Assembly (NCBI GenBank): GCA_050485405.1
Contig: JBJHBI010000002.1
Span: 1 to 64,000 of the forward strand
From: Saliniramus sp050485405
GTDB lineage: Bacteria > Pseudomonadota > Alphaproteobacteria > Rhizobiales > Beijerinckiaceae
Reading direction: 5' to 3'
DNA: 64,000 bases
Both the position numbers and the translations under genes were made by a program. Of the stretch, positions 1-9,444 are shown one piece after another. Position 1 is the first letter of the stretch. Each line of letters begins with the position of its first letter. A model generated the notes under the pieces. The model was given only the letters and a program-made list of their open reading frames with translations, made no database searches and was not told the DNA's origin.

Positions 1-33
1 TAGGAAGCGTGGCGAGAACGGAGCGGATTCCCG

Positions 34-882
34 ATGAACATCCTGTCGATCCAGTCGCATGTGGCCTACGGGCATGTCGGCAACGCTTCCGCCGTCTTCC
101 CGATGCAGCGCCTCGGCTGCGAGGTCTGGCCGATCCACACCGTGCAGTTCTCCAATCATACCGGTTACGGCGACTGGACGGGGCGCGTCTTCGACGGGCC
201 GGCGATCGAGGAACTCGTCGACGGCATCGCCGCGCGCGGCGTGCTCGGGCGCTGCGACGGGGTGCTCTCGGGCTATATGGGCTCGTCCGATATCGGCAAC
301 GCCATCCTCTCGACGGTGGCGCGGGTGCGCGAGGCCAATCCCGCGACGCTCTATGCCTGCGATCCGGTGATCGGCGATGTGGGGCGCGGCGTCTTCGTGC
401 GCCCCGGTATCCCGGAATTCATGCGCGATCACGCGGTACCCGCCGCCGATCTGATCACGCCCAACCAGTTCGAACTGGAATATCTCGCGCAAGTGGAAAC
501 GCCGACCCTCGATGCGGCCAAGGACGCGATCGCGCGTGTGCAGGCGCTCGGGCCGCGCGTCGTGCTCGTCACTTCGCTCCATACCGCCGATACGCCCGAC
601 GATGCGATCGACATGCTCGCAGGCGAAGGCGGGACCTTCTGGCGGGTGCGCACGCCGAAACTGTCGGTATCGGTGAACGGGGCGGGGGATGCGATTTCGG
701 CTTTGTTCTTCGTGCATTATCTGCGCACGCGGCGTGCTGATCTCGCTCTGGCGGAGGCGGCCGCCTCGATTTACGGGCTTCTGCATCGCACCGAGGCCGC
801 CGGATCGCGCGAGATCCTGACCGTGGCGGCGCAGGACGAGTTCGTCGCGCCGTCACGCAGATTTGCCGTCGAGCCCGTCTGA
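34..882 (+). CDS. pdxY: Pyridoxal kinase PdxY
   Basis: Phosphorylates pyridoxal (and probably pyridoxine or pyridoxamine) with ATP in the cytoplasmic vitamin B6 salvage pathway. The 282-residue product has the ribokinase-like fold signature of PdxY: an N-terminal MNILSIQSHVAYGHVGN stretch and the C-terminal anion-hole motif NGAGDA near residue 215, whose Asp is the catalytic base in the family. Length matches PdxY (about 285). The start is ATG with GGAG ten bases upstream. It faces away from nothing visible on its left (window edge) and converges on flgE, so it is probably monocistronic. Confidence 0.93.
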   Translation: MNILSIQSHVAYGHVGNASAVFPMQRLGCEVWPIHTVQFSNHTGYGDWTGRVFDGPAIEELVDGIAARGVLGRCDGVLSGYMGSSDIGNAILSTVARVREANPATLYACDPVIGDVGRGVFVRPGIPEFMRDHAVPAADLITPNQFELEYLAQVETPTLDAAKDAIARVQALGPRVVLVTSLHTADTPDDAIDMLAGEGGTFWRVRTPKLSVSVNGAGDAISALFFVHYLRTRRADLALAEAAASIYGLLHRTEAAGSREILTVAAQDEFVAPSRRFAVEPV

Positions 883-911
883 GAAAAGCCTCAGTCGGGC
901 TCGGCGCCGGA

Positions 912-2270
912 TTACCGCACCATGTTGATGGTGGCTTCCATCATCTGCTGCGAGGTCGTGACCACGCGGGTATTGGCCGTGTAGGCCTGCTGCGTGATGA
1001 TCATCTTGGTGAATTCCTCGGCGATGTCGGCATTCGACTGCTCGACCGCACCGCCGATGATCCGCGCACCCTCCGGCGAGAAGGTCGGCTGGCCGGATTC
1101 GATCGTCTGCTCGAAGGTGCCGCCGTCCCGCGGCTTGAGCATGTTCGGCGCCGCGAATTGCGCGATCGCGACGCGCGCGATGGCGAAGGACTGGCCGTTG
1201 GAGTAGATGCCCGAGATCCGTCCGTCGCTCGAGATCGAGATATCCTGCAGCACACCCGCCGGAAAGCCGTCCTGGCTCAGTTCGAGGCCCTGGATCAGGT
1301 TGTTGGGAACGGCGAACTGGCGCAGGCCCTCGGAGCCGAAATTGATCGTGAGATCTTCCGACAGCGCCTGGCCGTTGATGACGGTGTTCTCGTCGATCTG
1401 GAACGAAGTGGGCGAGCCGCCCGCCATGGTGCCGTCCGCATTGAACGTGATCGGTGCGCCGCCGAGCCGGGTCCACATCGGCTCCGCGCCGCTGGCGCTG
1501 GAGTTGCTCTGGTAGAACAGGCCCCACTGGTCGTTTTCGAGCTTGCCCCAGCGGAGCTGAAGGTCGATCGGCGCGCCGGCCGAGTTGTAGACGACCACCG
1601 AGCCACCGCTGATCGTGCGTGAGAGGAAGGCCGACGATTCGTTGGCGCGGATCTGCGGCCAGTCCGCATAATTGTCCGCAGGATCGCCGGGATCGTCGAT
1701 GACGGTGTCGACGTTGTTGGCATTGTAGTAATTGGTTCCCGCCGTAGAGGGCAGGACGGCGCGGTAGTTCACCGTCTCGGTGGCATTGGCAGGCACCGTC
1801 GTATCCGTAATGCGCAGGATGCCGTTCGTGCTGGTGATCAGGCCGTCGAGATTGATCGAATCGCCGCGCAGATACATGCCCGCGCCATTGACGAGATAGC
1901 CGTCCTTGTCGAGCTGGAAGTCGCCGCGACGCGTGAACAGGTTGTTCTCGCTGAAGACCGGCTGACCGTCGCGGAAGCCCGAGATCTGGCTTACCGAGAT
2001 GAAGCCCGAGCCGTTGATGGCGATGTTGGTGTTGTTGCCGGTGGGCAGGATGTCGCCCTGCAGGCTGATCGCCTGGTTCGACTGGGCGCGCACCGAACCC
2101 GCGATCGCCTGCTCGCGCGGGCGGTCGATCACGAGATCGACGAAGCTCGTATCCATGCGCTTGTAGCCGACGGTCTGGGAATTGGCGACGTTACCCGAAA
2201 TGTTCTCCATTGCGTAGGATTGCGAACGCAACCCGGCAACGGCGGTTTGAAGAGCCCCGAAGATACCCAT
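912..2270 (-). CDS. flgE: Flagellar hook protein FlgE
   Basis: Structural subunit of the flagellar hook, exported through the flagellar type III apparatus. The 452-residue protein begins MGIFGALQTAVAGLRSQS, the N-terminal rod-hook heptad region shared by flagellar axial proteins, followed by NISGNVANSQTVGYKR, the ANxxTxGYK-type signature. The C-terminal region ends in the conserved coiled-coil stretch with AYTANTRVV and a final MMEATINMVR. Length fits alphaproteobacterial FlgE. It is divergent from fliG across about 300 bases; no other flagellar gene lies in the window, so these two are separated from the main flagellar cluster. Family assignment is secure; FlgE versus another hook-basal protein is supported by length and by the mid-domain. 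Confidence 0.9.
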   Translation of the reverse strand: MGIFGALQTAVAGLRSQSYAMENISGNVANSQTVGYKRMDTSFVDLVIDRPREQAIAGSVRAQSNQAISLQGDILPTGNNTNIAINGSGFISVSQISGFRDGQPVFSENNLFTRRGDFQLDKDGYLVNGAGMYLRGDSINLDGLITSTNGILRITDTTVPANATETVNYRAVLPSTAGTNYYNANNVDTVIDDPGDPADNYADWPQIRANESSAFLSRTISGGSVVVYNSAGAPIDLQLRWGKLENDQWGLFYQSNSSASGAEPMWTRLGGAPITFNADGTMAGGSPTSFQIDENTVINGQALSEDLTINFGSEGLRQFAVPNNLIQGLELSQDGFPAGVLQDISISSDGRISGIYSNGQSFAIARVAIAQFAAPNMLKPRDGGTFEQTIESGQPTFSPEGARIIGGAVEQSNADIAEEFTKMIITQQAYTANTRVVTTSQQMMEATINMVR

Positions 2271-2569
2271 AACTCACTCCTGACGCACAGCGATGTCGCA
2301 AGGTGATGAGCAACCGCCGTGCCAGAGCGCGGGCGATCGCGCGACGAAGCGAAAATGTCATGTGTATCAAAGTGTTGCCGGAAAGCGTCGCCGTCCCCGT
2401 CCGCGCCCGCGGCGACGCATCCGGGTGGATCGGCGCGATTCCTGCCGGGCGGGCGGCAGAATTTGCCGGGCGATTCCTGCCCGTCCGGGCTGATCTTAAG
2501 GCTTCGTTAACGCAGCTTGCGCTTTGATTAACCACATCGAATCGACACCTGCCGGGAACCCGCAAGGCC
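2271..2569. promoter_or_regulatory. Divergent intergenic region flgE/fliG
   Basis: This 299-base gap separates the divergent starts of flgE (minus) and fliG (plus) and must hold both promoters. The fliG-proximal part is noticeably richer in A+T, with TTCGTTAACGCAGC and TTTGATTAACC around 2503-2532. No convincing sigma-28 or sigma-54 consensus was found by eye, and no small gene with a good ribosome site. Confidence 0.4.
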
Positions 2570-3634
2570 ATGGCCGCAACCGCTCTCACCGAAGCAGACA
2601 ACGAGAGACCCTCAGCCGGCATCGACGACGGCGCCGAATTCGATTCGCTGACGGGACCGCAGCGCGCCGCATTATTCCTGCTGATGCTGGGTGAAGAGCA
2701 CGGGCGGACGATCTGGGCGCTGCTCGACGAGGAGGAGGTGCGCACCGTCTCGCACGCCATGGTCCAGCTCGGAACCGTGGATGCGAAGACCGTCGACCGG
2801 CTCATCGTCGATTTCATCCACCGCGTGTCGAACTCCAGCGTCTCGGGCTCGGTCGAGCGCACGGAACAGCTTCTGATGAAGGTGTTCCCGGCCGACCAGG
2901 TCGCCACCATCATGGCCGAGATCTACAACACCTCGGGCAAGCGCATCTGGACGCGCCTGTCGCAGATCGATGCGGAAATCCTCGCGAACTACCTGCGCAA
3001 CGAATATCCGCAGACCGTTGCGGTGGTGCTCTCGCGGGTGCGGCCCGACCACGCGGCGCGCGTCCTCACCATGCTGCCCGACGATTTCGCCATGGATGTC
3101 GTCAACCGCATGCTCAAGCTCGAAACGGTGCAGAAAGAGGCCCTGCATCATATCGAGGAGACGCTGCGGCTCGAATTCGTAGGCGCCGTCGCCCAGACCT
3201 CGCGCCGCGACGCCCACGAGATCATGGCCGAGGTGTTCAACGCCTTCGACCGCCAGACCGAAACCCGCTTCCTCTCCGCCCTCGACGATGTCAACCGGGA
3301 GGCTGCAAAGCGCATCCGCGAATTGATGTTCACCTTCGAGGATCTCACCAAGCTCGATGCCGGCGGCATGCAGACGCTGATCCGTTCCGTGGAGCGCGAC
3401 GTGCTCTCGCGTGCCCTCAAGGGGGCCCCGGAGCCGGTGCGCGCGCTGTTCTTCTCGAACATGTCGCAGCGTGCGGCGAAAAATCTTCAGGACGAGATGG
3501 ACGGGCTGGGGCCGATCCGCCTCAAGGAGGTCGACGAGGCCCAACTGGCGATGGTCAACAAGGCCAAGGAACTCGCCGATTCCGGCGAGATCATGATCTC
3601 CAAGAACAACGCGGACGACGAACTGGTCTACTGA
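2570..3634 (+). CDS. fliG: Flagellar motor switch protein FliG
   Basis: Rotor component of the flagellar C-ring that interacts with the MotA stator and with FliF, FliM and FliN at the cytoplasmic face. The 354-residue protein shows the N-terminal LTGPQRAALFLLMLGEE motif (about residues 26-42). The middle-domain EHPQ motif is present as EYPQ near residue 145. The C-terminal torque domain includes a run of conserved charged residues (DDVNREAAKRIRELMF) near residues 240-255. Length matches FliG (330-350) plus a short N-terminal extension. It lies divergently from flgE. A slightly longer N-terminus than usual means the true start could be downstream, although no better ribosome site was seen. Confidence 0.93.
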   Translation: MAATALTEADNERPSAGIDDGAEFDSLTGPQRAALFLLMLGEEHGRTIWALLDEEEVRTVSHAMVQLGTVDAKTVDRLIVDFIHRVSNSSVSGSVERTEQLLMKVFPADQVATIMAEIYNTSGKRIWTRLSQIDAEILANYLRNEYPQTVAVVLSRVRPDHAARVLTMLPDDFAMDVVNRMLKLETVQKEALHHIEETLRLEFVGAVAQTSRRDAHEIMAEVFNAFDRQTETRFLSALDDVNREAAKRIRELMFTFEDLTKLDAGGMQTLIRSVERDVLSRALKGAPEPVRALFFSNMSQRAAKNLQDEMDGLGPIRLKEVDEAQLAMVNKAKELADSGEIMISKNNADDELVY

Positions 3635-3656
3635 GCGGTATCAGCCGACGCGAATC

Positions 3657-4472
3657 TCAGCCGACGAAGGCGCGCTCGACGACGAATTCGCCCGGGCGCG
3701 CATTCGAGCCCTCGTTGAGCCCGGCCTTCTCGCAAAGCGCCTTGCAATCGGCGATCATCTCCATCGAGCCGCAAATCATGACGCGATCCTGCGCCGGATC
3801 GAAGGGCGCGAGGCCGAGATCCTCGAAGAATGAGCCGTTCTCGATCGCGGTGGTGATGCGTTGCGTGCGCGGATATTCTTCGCGGGTGACGCTGGTCCAG
3901 TGGCGCAGACGCCCCGTGGCGAATTCCGAGACGAGCGGATCGTCCTTGATCGCGGCGACGAGATCCTCGCCGTAGCGCAGCTCCGCGACCTCGCGGCAGC
4001 TATGGGTGAGGATGACTTCCTCGAACTTCTCATAAGTTTCCGGGTCGCGGATCAGGCTGGCGAAGGGGGCGATGCCGGTGCCGGTCGACAGCATGAACAC
4101 GCGCTTGCCGGGAAGCAGCGCATCGAGCACGAGGGTACCCGTCGGCTTCTTCTTCATCAGGATGGTGTCGCCGACCTCGATCTTCTGCAGATGCTCGGTC
4201 AGCGGCCCGCCCGGCACCTTGATCGAGAAGAATTCAAGTTCGTCGTCCCAGGAGGGGCTCGCGATGGAATAGGCCCGGAACACGGGCCGCTCGGCATTGG
4301 GCAGGCCGATCATCACGAATTCGCCGGAGCGGAAACGCAGGCTCGCCGGGCGCGTGATGCGAAAGCGGAACAGTCGGTCGGTGTAATGCTCGACGAGGGT
4401 CACGGTCTCCGCAAAGGTATTGGCCGGAATCGGGAACTCCGTCGCGCCGCTCGCCGGTACCGCCTGATCCAT
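3657..4472 (-). CDS. fpr: Ferredoxin--NADP(+) reductase
   Basis: FAD enzyme moving electrons between NADPH and ferredoxin or flavodoxin, typically for oxidative stress response and iron-sulfur cluster supply. The 271-residue protein has the FAD-binding RAYSIASP motif near residue 70, the NADP-binding STGTGIAPF motif near residue 130 and a C-terminal PGEFVVERAFVG tail typical of the bacterial subclass. Length fits Fpr (about 257) with a short N-terminal extension. It is divergent from the TRAP operon; nothing in the intergenic region identifies a SoxR or OxyR site. Confidence 0.9.
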   Translation of the reverse strand: MDQAVPASGATEFPIPANTFAETVTLVEHYTDRLFRFRITRPASLRFRSGEFVMIGLPNAERPVFRAYSIASPSWDDELEFFSIKVPGGPLTEHLQKIEVGDTILMKKKPTGTLVLDALLPGKRVFMLSTGTGIAPFASLIRDPETYEKFEEVILTHSCREVAELRYGEDLVAAIKDDPLVSEFATGRLRHWTSVTREEYPRTQRITTAIENGSFFEDLGLAPFDPAQDRVMICGSMEMIADCKALCEKAGLNEGSNARPGEFVVERAFVG

Positions 4473-4861
4473 CGTGCCTCTCCTCGTGCCGTTGCGCGGC
4501 GCAAGCGCGCGGCACCGGGGTTCGGGTGCGCGTGAATGCCGCCTCGTCGCAGTGCCTCCTACTTAGCACCGTCAGCGCGAACGTAAACCTCGCCGTCATG
4601 CGCGGACCGAATAGCGGCTTTGAACATGCCGACCGGGCTCGCGCGGCTTTGCGAAGAAAAACGGGGCGGGATATGGTCTTCGTGGCGGTGTGGCTGATTT
4701 ATATCAGCAATTCCAGATATGTATATGCACTTGTCGACACCGCGTATCGCCTATAGGGGATAGCGTCGAGGCCGGTCGTCATGTAATCCCTTGCGGGTTC
4801 ACTCTTGAAGAGGCCGCACGGCTGGCCGGTCGTCGAAGACCGCAACGGGAGCCCGCATATC
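4473..4861. promoter_or_regulatory. Divergent intergenic region fpr/dctP
   Basis: A 389-base gap between fpr (minus) and the TRAP operon (plus). The half nearest the TRAP operon is A+T-rich (4690-4760) and contains a 20-base imperfect palindrome at 4701-4720 and a TTGTCGACA palindrome near 4730-4739. These are plausible operator elements for the transporter operon. No gene is visible. Confidence 0.45.
4701..4720. promoter_or_regulatory. Candidate operator, imperfect 20-bp palindrome
   Basis: ATATCAGCAATTCCAGATAT matches its own reverse complement at 16 of 20 positions and is centred on AATT, about 140 bases before the dctP start. TRAP operons are commonly controlled by GntR- or LacI-type repressors that bind such sites, but no regulator gene is adjacent. 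The binding protein is unknown. Confidence 0.35.
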
Positions 4862-5863
4862 GTGATCCAGAAGACCAAGACCTTCACTCTCGCCGCCGCC
4901 CTCGGCCTGATCCTCGCCGCACCGGCAGGCCTCACGCCCGCGAGCGCCCAGGATCGTGAATTCCGCATCGGATTGATCACCCCGCCGGCGCATGTCTGGA
5001 ACCAGGAAGCCGCCGCGCTCGGCGAGACGCTCGCGGAACTGTCCGACGGGCGCTTCAGCGTGTCGCTCTATCCCTCCGGCCAGCTCGGCAGCGAGAGCAC
5101 GATGCTGCAGCAGCTCCAGACCGGCGCGCTCGACATGGCCTGGCTGACGACCGCGGAAGTCACCACGCGTGCGCCCGATCTCTCGGCCCTGCACGCGCCC
5201 TTCCTCGTCGACAACATCGCCGATGCGGCGAAGGTGCTGCGCAGCGATCCCGCCCGCGAGATGCTCGACACGCTGCCCTCCGCGACGGGCACCGTCGGTA
5301 TCTGCTACGCCATGACGGGCATGCGCCAGCTGATGACGCGCAATCCGATCGACGACGTGTCGGATCTCTCAGGGATGCGCTTTCGCATCACGCCCGCCCC
5401 GCCGATCCGCGGCTTCTTCGAGATGCTCGGCGCCGCGCCCGCCCCGATGCCGCTCACGCAGGTCTACGACGCGCTCGCCAATGCGCAGATCGACGCGATC
5501 GACATGGATTTCGAATCGATCATCAACTTCCGCTACTACGAGCACGCCCCCAACATGCTGGTCACCAACCACCACATGTTCGGCATGGTCGCGCTGGTCT
5601 CGGGCCGCGTCTGGGCGCGCATTTCGCCGGAGGATCAGGAGATCCTGCGCGAGGCGGTGCAGCTTCATTGCGACCGCACGATCGACCGTTTCGTCGAGGA
5701 GGAGGACGACAAGCTCGCCCGTCTGCGCGAGGCGGAGGGGCTGACCATCACCGAGGATCTCGGGCCGGAATTCTTCGGTGACATCGTCGAGCGCTGGGAT
5801 GCCGAATGGGCCGAGCGTACGCCTTACGTCGCGCGCCTGCGCGAACTCGTGGCGGATTTCTGA
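4862..5863 (+). CDS. dctP: TRAP transporter substrate-binding protein DctP
   Basis: Periplasmic binding protein that delivers a carboxylate-type ligand to a TRAP permease. I choose a GTG start at 4862 because a signal peptide follows at once (TKTFTLAAALGLILAAPAGL, cleavage after ASAQ near residue 30) and GGGAG lies upstream; an in-frame ATG at 4805 would put 19 unrelated residues before it. The mature protein has the DctP pattern, including a central RFRITPAPP stretch that provides the ligand-binding Arg in this family, and about 333 residues in total. It is followed by dctQ and dctM in one operon. The substrate cannot be read from sequence. Confidence 0.88.
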   Translation: MIQKTKTFTLAAALGLILAAPAGLTPASAQDREFRIGLITPPAHVWNQEAAALGETLAELSDGRFSVSLYPSGQLGSESTMLQQLQTGALDMAWLTTAEVTTRAPDLSALHAPFLVDNIADAAKVLRSDPAREMLDTLPSATGTVGICYAMTGMRQLMTRNPIDDVSDLSGMRFRITPAPPIRGFFEMLGAAPAPMPLTQVYDALANAQIDAIDMDFESIINFRYYEHAPNMLVTNHHMFGMVALVSGRVWARISPEDQEILREAVQLHCDRTIDRFVEEEDDKLARLREAEGLTITEDLGPEFFGDIVERWDAEWAERTPYVARLRELVADF

Positions 5864-5921
5864 TGGGCGGACCCGTTCCGCTCCGGGAACCGGTGTGAGC
5901 GGGTTCTTGCGGAGTACGGCC

Positions 5922-6506
5922 ATGTTCGAGGCGATCCGCAAAATCTCGCGGATATTCGCGGCGATCGACCGGGCGCTACTGATGGCGCTGATCGCCGCGA
6001 TCACGCTGCTCGTGCTGGCCAATGTCGGCGCGCGCAGCATCGGCTTCACCATCGCCTGGGCGGATGAACTCGCCGTCTACGGCATGATCCTGGCCGGCTT
6101 CGTCGGCGCCTCGCTGATGCTGCGCCTGCGCACCGCGCCGAGCGTGACGCTGCTCCACGAAATCCTGCCCGAGCGCATCGTGAGGCTCCTGCGGATTGCG
6201 ATCGCGCTCGTCGCGATCATCTTCGCCTGCCTGCTCCTGTGGATGTGCTGGCTGTGGTTCGATCCCGCCGGGCTCGCCGCTGCCGGCTTCGACACACGCC
6301 GCTTCGAGGGCGCCACCTTCAACTTCATCTATACCGAGACGACGCCGGTGATGGGCCTGCCGGCGGCGTATTTCTTCGTCGTGATGCCGTGGTTCGCGCT
6401 CACGGCGCTGATCCACGCCGCGACGAATCTCGCCGAGGATGCCGGCTTCATCGTACCCGATGCTGCGCAGGAAGAGGGCGCATCGAACGGGGAGGGCGCG
6501 GCATGA
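5922..6506 (+). CDS. dctQ: TRAP transporter small permease DctQ
   Basis: Small membrane subunit of the tripartite TRAP transporter. The start is the ATG at 5922, preceded by GGAG seven bases upstream; longer in-frame versions run back into dctP. The 194-residue product has four hydrophobic segments, the first two near residues 17-40 (LLMALIAAITLLVLANV) and 48-68, with the last near residues 145-165, as expected for DctQ. Its stop overlaps the dctM start (ATGA), showing translational coupling. The C-terminal tail is acidic and unusually long, a minor variation. Confidence 0.88.
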   Translation: MFEAIRKISRIFAAIDRALLMALIAAITLLVLANVGARSIGFTIAWADELAVYGMILAGFVGASLMLRLRTAPSVTLLHEILPERIVRLLRIAIALVAIIFACLLLWMCWLWFDPAGLAAAGFDTRRFEGATFNFIYTETTPVMGLPAAYFFVVMPWFALTALIHAATNLAEDAGFIVPDAAQEEGASNGEGAA

Positions 6507-7771
6507 CTGGGATCACGCCGCTCGTCTTCATCGCGCTGCTCGTCATCGGGGTGCCGATCGGGCTCGTGCTCTGCCTTGCGGCCTTCGCCTATATCGTGGC
6601 GAGCGGCAATGTCGTGCTGCTCGAATCCTATCCGCTCAAGCTTTTCTCGAGCCTCGACAATTTCGGCCTGCTCGCGATCCCGCTCTTCATCCTGATCGGC
6701 GAGATCATGAACGGGGCCGGCATCACCACGCGGCTGGTGCGGCTCGCCTCCGCCTTCATCGGGGCGGTGCGCGGGGGGCTCGCCTATGTGAACCTGCTCG
6801 CGAACATGTTCGTCGCCTCGATCCTCGGCTCGGCGACGGCCCAGATCGCGATGATGAGCCAAGTCATGGCGCCCGAGATGCAGCGCGCGGGCTATGATCG
6901 CGCCTTTGCTGTCGGCGTGACCGCCTTCGGTGGCCTGCTCGGCCCGATCATCCCGCCCTCGATCGTCTTCGTCGTTTACGCGGTGCTCGCCCAGGTCGCC
7001 GTGCGCGACATGCTGATCGCGGGGATCCTTCCCGGCCTGCTGATGACGGGTCTGTTTCTCGGCACCGTCGCGCTGATGGGGCTGCGCTACAATTATCCGC
7101 GCGGCGAGAGGCTGAGCTGGGGCGAGCGGGGCAGGGCCTGCCTCAAGGCGCTGCCGATGCTCGCCATTCCCGCCGTCATCGTCGGGACGATCGTCGCCGG
7201 CATCGCCTCGCCGACGGAGAGCGCGGCGATCGGGGCCCTCGTCGCCACGTTGATCGGCCTGTTCTATACGCGCTCCCTCAGACTTTCCGATTTTCCGGCG
7301 ATCCTGCTGCGCACCGGCCTGAACACCGCGCTGGTGCTCTTCCTCGTGGCCGCGGCGGGCGTCTTTTCCTGGGTGCTGATCTTCGGACAGGTGCCGCAGA
7401 CGGCTGCGATCTGGATCCAGGAAGTCGCGACGACGCCCGTCGCCTTCATGCTGCTGGTGCTGGTGATGCTCCTGATCGTCGGCACCGTGATCGACGGCAT
7501 ACCCGGGCTGATCATGGTGGTGCCGATCCTTTTGCCGATCGCGACCGAAATCTACGGCATCCACCCGCTGCATTTCGGTGTCGTCGTCTCGATCAATCTC
7601 ATTCTCGGCCTCCTGACGCCACCGGTCGGGATCGGGCTCTATGTTGCGGCGAGCGTGACGAATGTGAGTGCGTTCCGCGTCTTCCGCATGGCGCTGCCGT
7701 TCTTCCTCGTCGCCTGCCTCGCGCTGATCGTGCTCGCGCTTGTGCCGTGGTTCTCGCTCGCGCTGCTGTGA
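6503..7771 (+). CDS. dctM: TRAP transporter large permease DctM
   Basis: Large membrane subunit that carries out Na+-coupled transport in TRAP systems. The 422-residue product starts at the ATG overlapping the dctQ stop and has about twelve hydrophobic segments. Conserved DctM features include IPLFILIGEIMN near residue 65, GGLLGPIIPPSIVFVVYA near 145 and LLTPPVGIGLYVA near 370. The operon order P-Q-M and the tight spacing indicate a single complete transporter. Gene pncA follows after about 60 bases and could be co-transcribed, though nothing links it functionally. Confidence 0.9.
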   Translation: MTGITPLVFIALLVIGVPIGLVLCLAAFAYIVASGNVVLLESYPLKLFSSLDNFGLLAIPLFILIGEIMNGAGITTRLVRLASAFIGAVRGGLAYVNLLANMFVASILGSATAQIAMMSQVMAPEMQRAGYDRAFAVGVTAFGGLLGPIIPPSIVFVVYAVLAQVAVRDMLIAGILPGLLMTGLFLGTVALMGLRYNYPRGERLSWGERGRACLKALPMLAIPAVIVGTIVAGIASPTESAAIGALVATLIGLFYTRSLRLSDFPAILLRTGLNTALVLFLVAAAGVFSWVLIFGQVPQTAAIWIQEVATTPVAFMLLVLVMLLIVGTVIDGIPGLIMVVPILLPIATEIYGIHPLHFGVVVSINLILGLLTPPVGIGLYVAASVTNVSAFRVFRMALPFFLVACLALIVLALVPWFSLALL

Positions 7772-7831
7772 GGCCCTTTCACGCCAGGGGGCTTCGTGCC
7801 ATCCTGCTTCTACGGGAAAACAGGATGGACG

Positions 7832-8494
7832 ATGCCGATGACCGACCTTGCGCTGCGCCCCGACGACGCGTTTCTCGTGATCGACATGCAATACGATTTC
7901 CTGCCCGGCGGCGCGCTCGCCGTGCCGGATGGTGATGCCGTCATCGCGCCGATCAACGCGCTGGTAAAGCGCTTTCAGCGCGCGGGGGCGCATGTGCTGC
8001 TCACGCAGGACTGGCATCCGCCAGGCCACTCGTCCTTCGCCTCGAGCCACGAGGGCGCCGAGCCCTTCACGCAGATCGAGATGCCCTACGGATCGCAGAC
8101 CCTGTGGCCGGATCATTGCGTACAGGGCACGCGCGGCGCCGAGATCACGCGCAATCTCGAGATCGAATGCGCCGAACTCGTCATCCGCAAGGGTTTCAAC
8201 CGCGCGATAGACAGTTATTCGGCTTTCCGCGAGGCCGATCGCGAGACCCTCACGGGGCTTGCCGGTTATCTGCGCGAACGCGGGCTGCGGCGCGTTTTCT
8301 GCGCGGGGCTCGCGCTGGATTTCTGCGTGTTCTGGAGCGCGCGTGATGCGGTCGCGGCGGGTTTCGAGACGGTGCTCGTGACCGATGCCTGCCGTGCTAT
8401 CGACATGAACGGATCGCGCGAGTCCGCGCTCGCGGCGATGCGCGAGGCGGGTATCGTCTTTTGCGAGACGGGAGACCTTCTCGGCAACGGCTGA
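7832..8494 (+). CDS. pncA: Nicotinamidase PncA
   Basis: Hydrolyses nicotinamide to nicotinate in the NAD salvage pathway. The product (220 residues from ATG 7832, which follows CAGGATGG) is an isochorismatase-fold amidase with the expected triad. The nucleophile-activating Asp is in VIDMQYDFLPGGAL near residue 15, the Lys in VIRKGFN near residue 117 and the Cys in GLALDFCV near residue 160. Metal-binding residues appear in DWHPPGH. Length is close to the family norm (about 210). It converges on the sulfurtransferase gene. Confidence 0.9.
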   Translation: MPMTDLALRPDDAFLVIDMQYDFLPGGALAVPDGDAVIAPINALVKRFQRAGAHVLLTQDWHPPGHSSFASSHEGAEPFTQIEMPYGSQTLWPDHCVQGTRGAEITRNLEIECAELVIRKGFNRAIDSYSAFREADRETLTGLAGYLRERGLRRVFCAGLALDFCVFWSARDAVAAGFETVLVTDACRAIDMNGSRESALAAMREAGIVFCETGDLLGNG

Positions 8495-8528
8495 GGCGCG
8501 ACGGCAAGGCGCCGCCGCGCGCCGGGTC

Positions 8529-9410
8529 TCACCGGGTGGTGGGGTCGCCGGTGCCGATCGGGGCGCCTTCGCGGGACGCCCATTCCGTCCACGATCCGTC
8601 GAACAGGGCCTTCGGCGGATGGCCGATCCGCATGAAGGCGAGGGTCAGGATCGCCGCCGAAACGCCTGACCCGCAGGACGTGATGACCGGCTGCGACGGG
8701 TCGATGCCGTGGCGGTCGAGCGCGTCGCGTATGCTCTGCGGATCCTTCAGGCGACCATCCTCGATGATCTCGGTATGCGGCAGGTTGACGCTGCCCGGCA
8801 TGTGCCCGGAGGGCAGGCCGGCGCGCGGCTCGGGGGCCTCGCCACGAAAACGCGCCGCCGAGCGGGCATCGACCACCTGGATCGTCGGATCGGCGAGCGC
8901 GGCTTCGATTCGCGGCAGATCGGCCACGGCTTCGCGGTCGAGCTTCGCGGTGAAGTTCTTGGGGTCGCGCCGGCGTGCCGGGCCTTCCTCGATGGAGCCG
9001 CCGGCAGCCCGCCAGGCCGGGAAGCCGCCTTCGAGGATCGAGACGTTGTTCGCACCGAAGATCGTGAACATCCACCAGACGCGCGGCGCCGAGAACAGCC
9101 CCGCACCGTCATAGACGACGATGCGGCTGCCGTCGCCGATACCCATCGCGCCCACTGCCGAGGCGAATTCATCCGCCGACGGGACCATATGGGGCAGGGG
9201 GTTGGTGCGATCCTTGACCGTGTCGATATCGAAACGCACGGCGCCGGGAACGTGGCCTGCGAGGAACTCAGCCTCGGCATCCCGGTTCATCGCGGCGAGG
9301 TAATACGAGCCGTCGACGACGACGAGGTCGGGCGCGTCGAGATTCTCCTTCAGCCAGTCGGCGCTGACAAAGGGGAAGGTGCCCGCATCGCGGGCGTCGG
9401 TTGCGCTCAT
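8529..9410 (-). CDS. sseA: 3-mercaptopyruvate sulfurtransferase
   Basis: Two-domain rhodanese-like enzyme that moves sulfur from 3-mercaptopyruvate to thiols or cyanide. The 293-residue protein (start MSATDARDAG at 9410) contains two rhodanese domains. The catalytic loop CGSGVSA near residue 240 is of the mercaptopyruvate rather than thiosulfate type, and the HMPGSVNLPH stretch precedes it. An upstream in-frame start would overlap the alaX end and is less likely. It sits 34 bases downstream of alaX on the same strand, so the two may be co-transcribed. Confidence 0.88.
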   Translation of the reverse strand: MSATDARDAGTFPFVSADWLKENLDAPDLVVVDGSYYLAAMNRDAEAEFLAGHVPGAVRFDIDTVKDRTNPLPHMVPSADEFASAVGAMGIGDGSRIVVYDGAGLFSAPRVWWMFTIFGANNVSILEGGFPAWRAAGGSIEEGPARRRDPKNFTAKLDREAVADLPRIEAALADPTIQVVDARSAARFRGEAPEPRAGLPSGHMPGSVNLPHTEIIEDGRLKDPQSIRDALDRHGIDPSQPVITSCGSGVSAAILTLAFMRIGHPPKALFDGSWTEWASREGAPIGTGDPTTR

Positions 9411-9444
9411 CTGGTTTCTCCCGTTGGGTTCTCGGGGCATTCCG

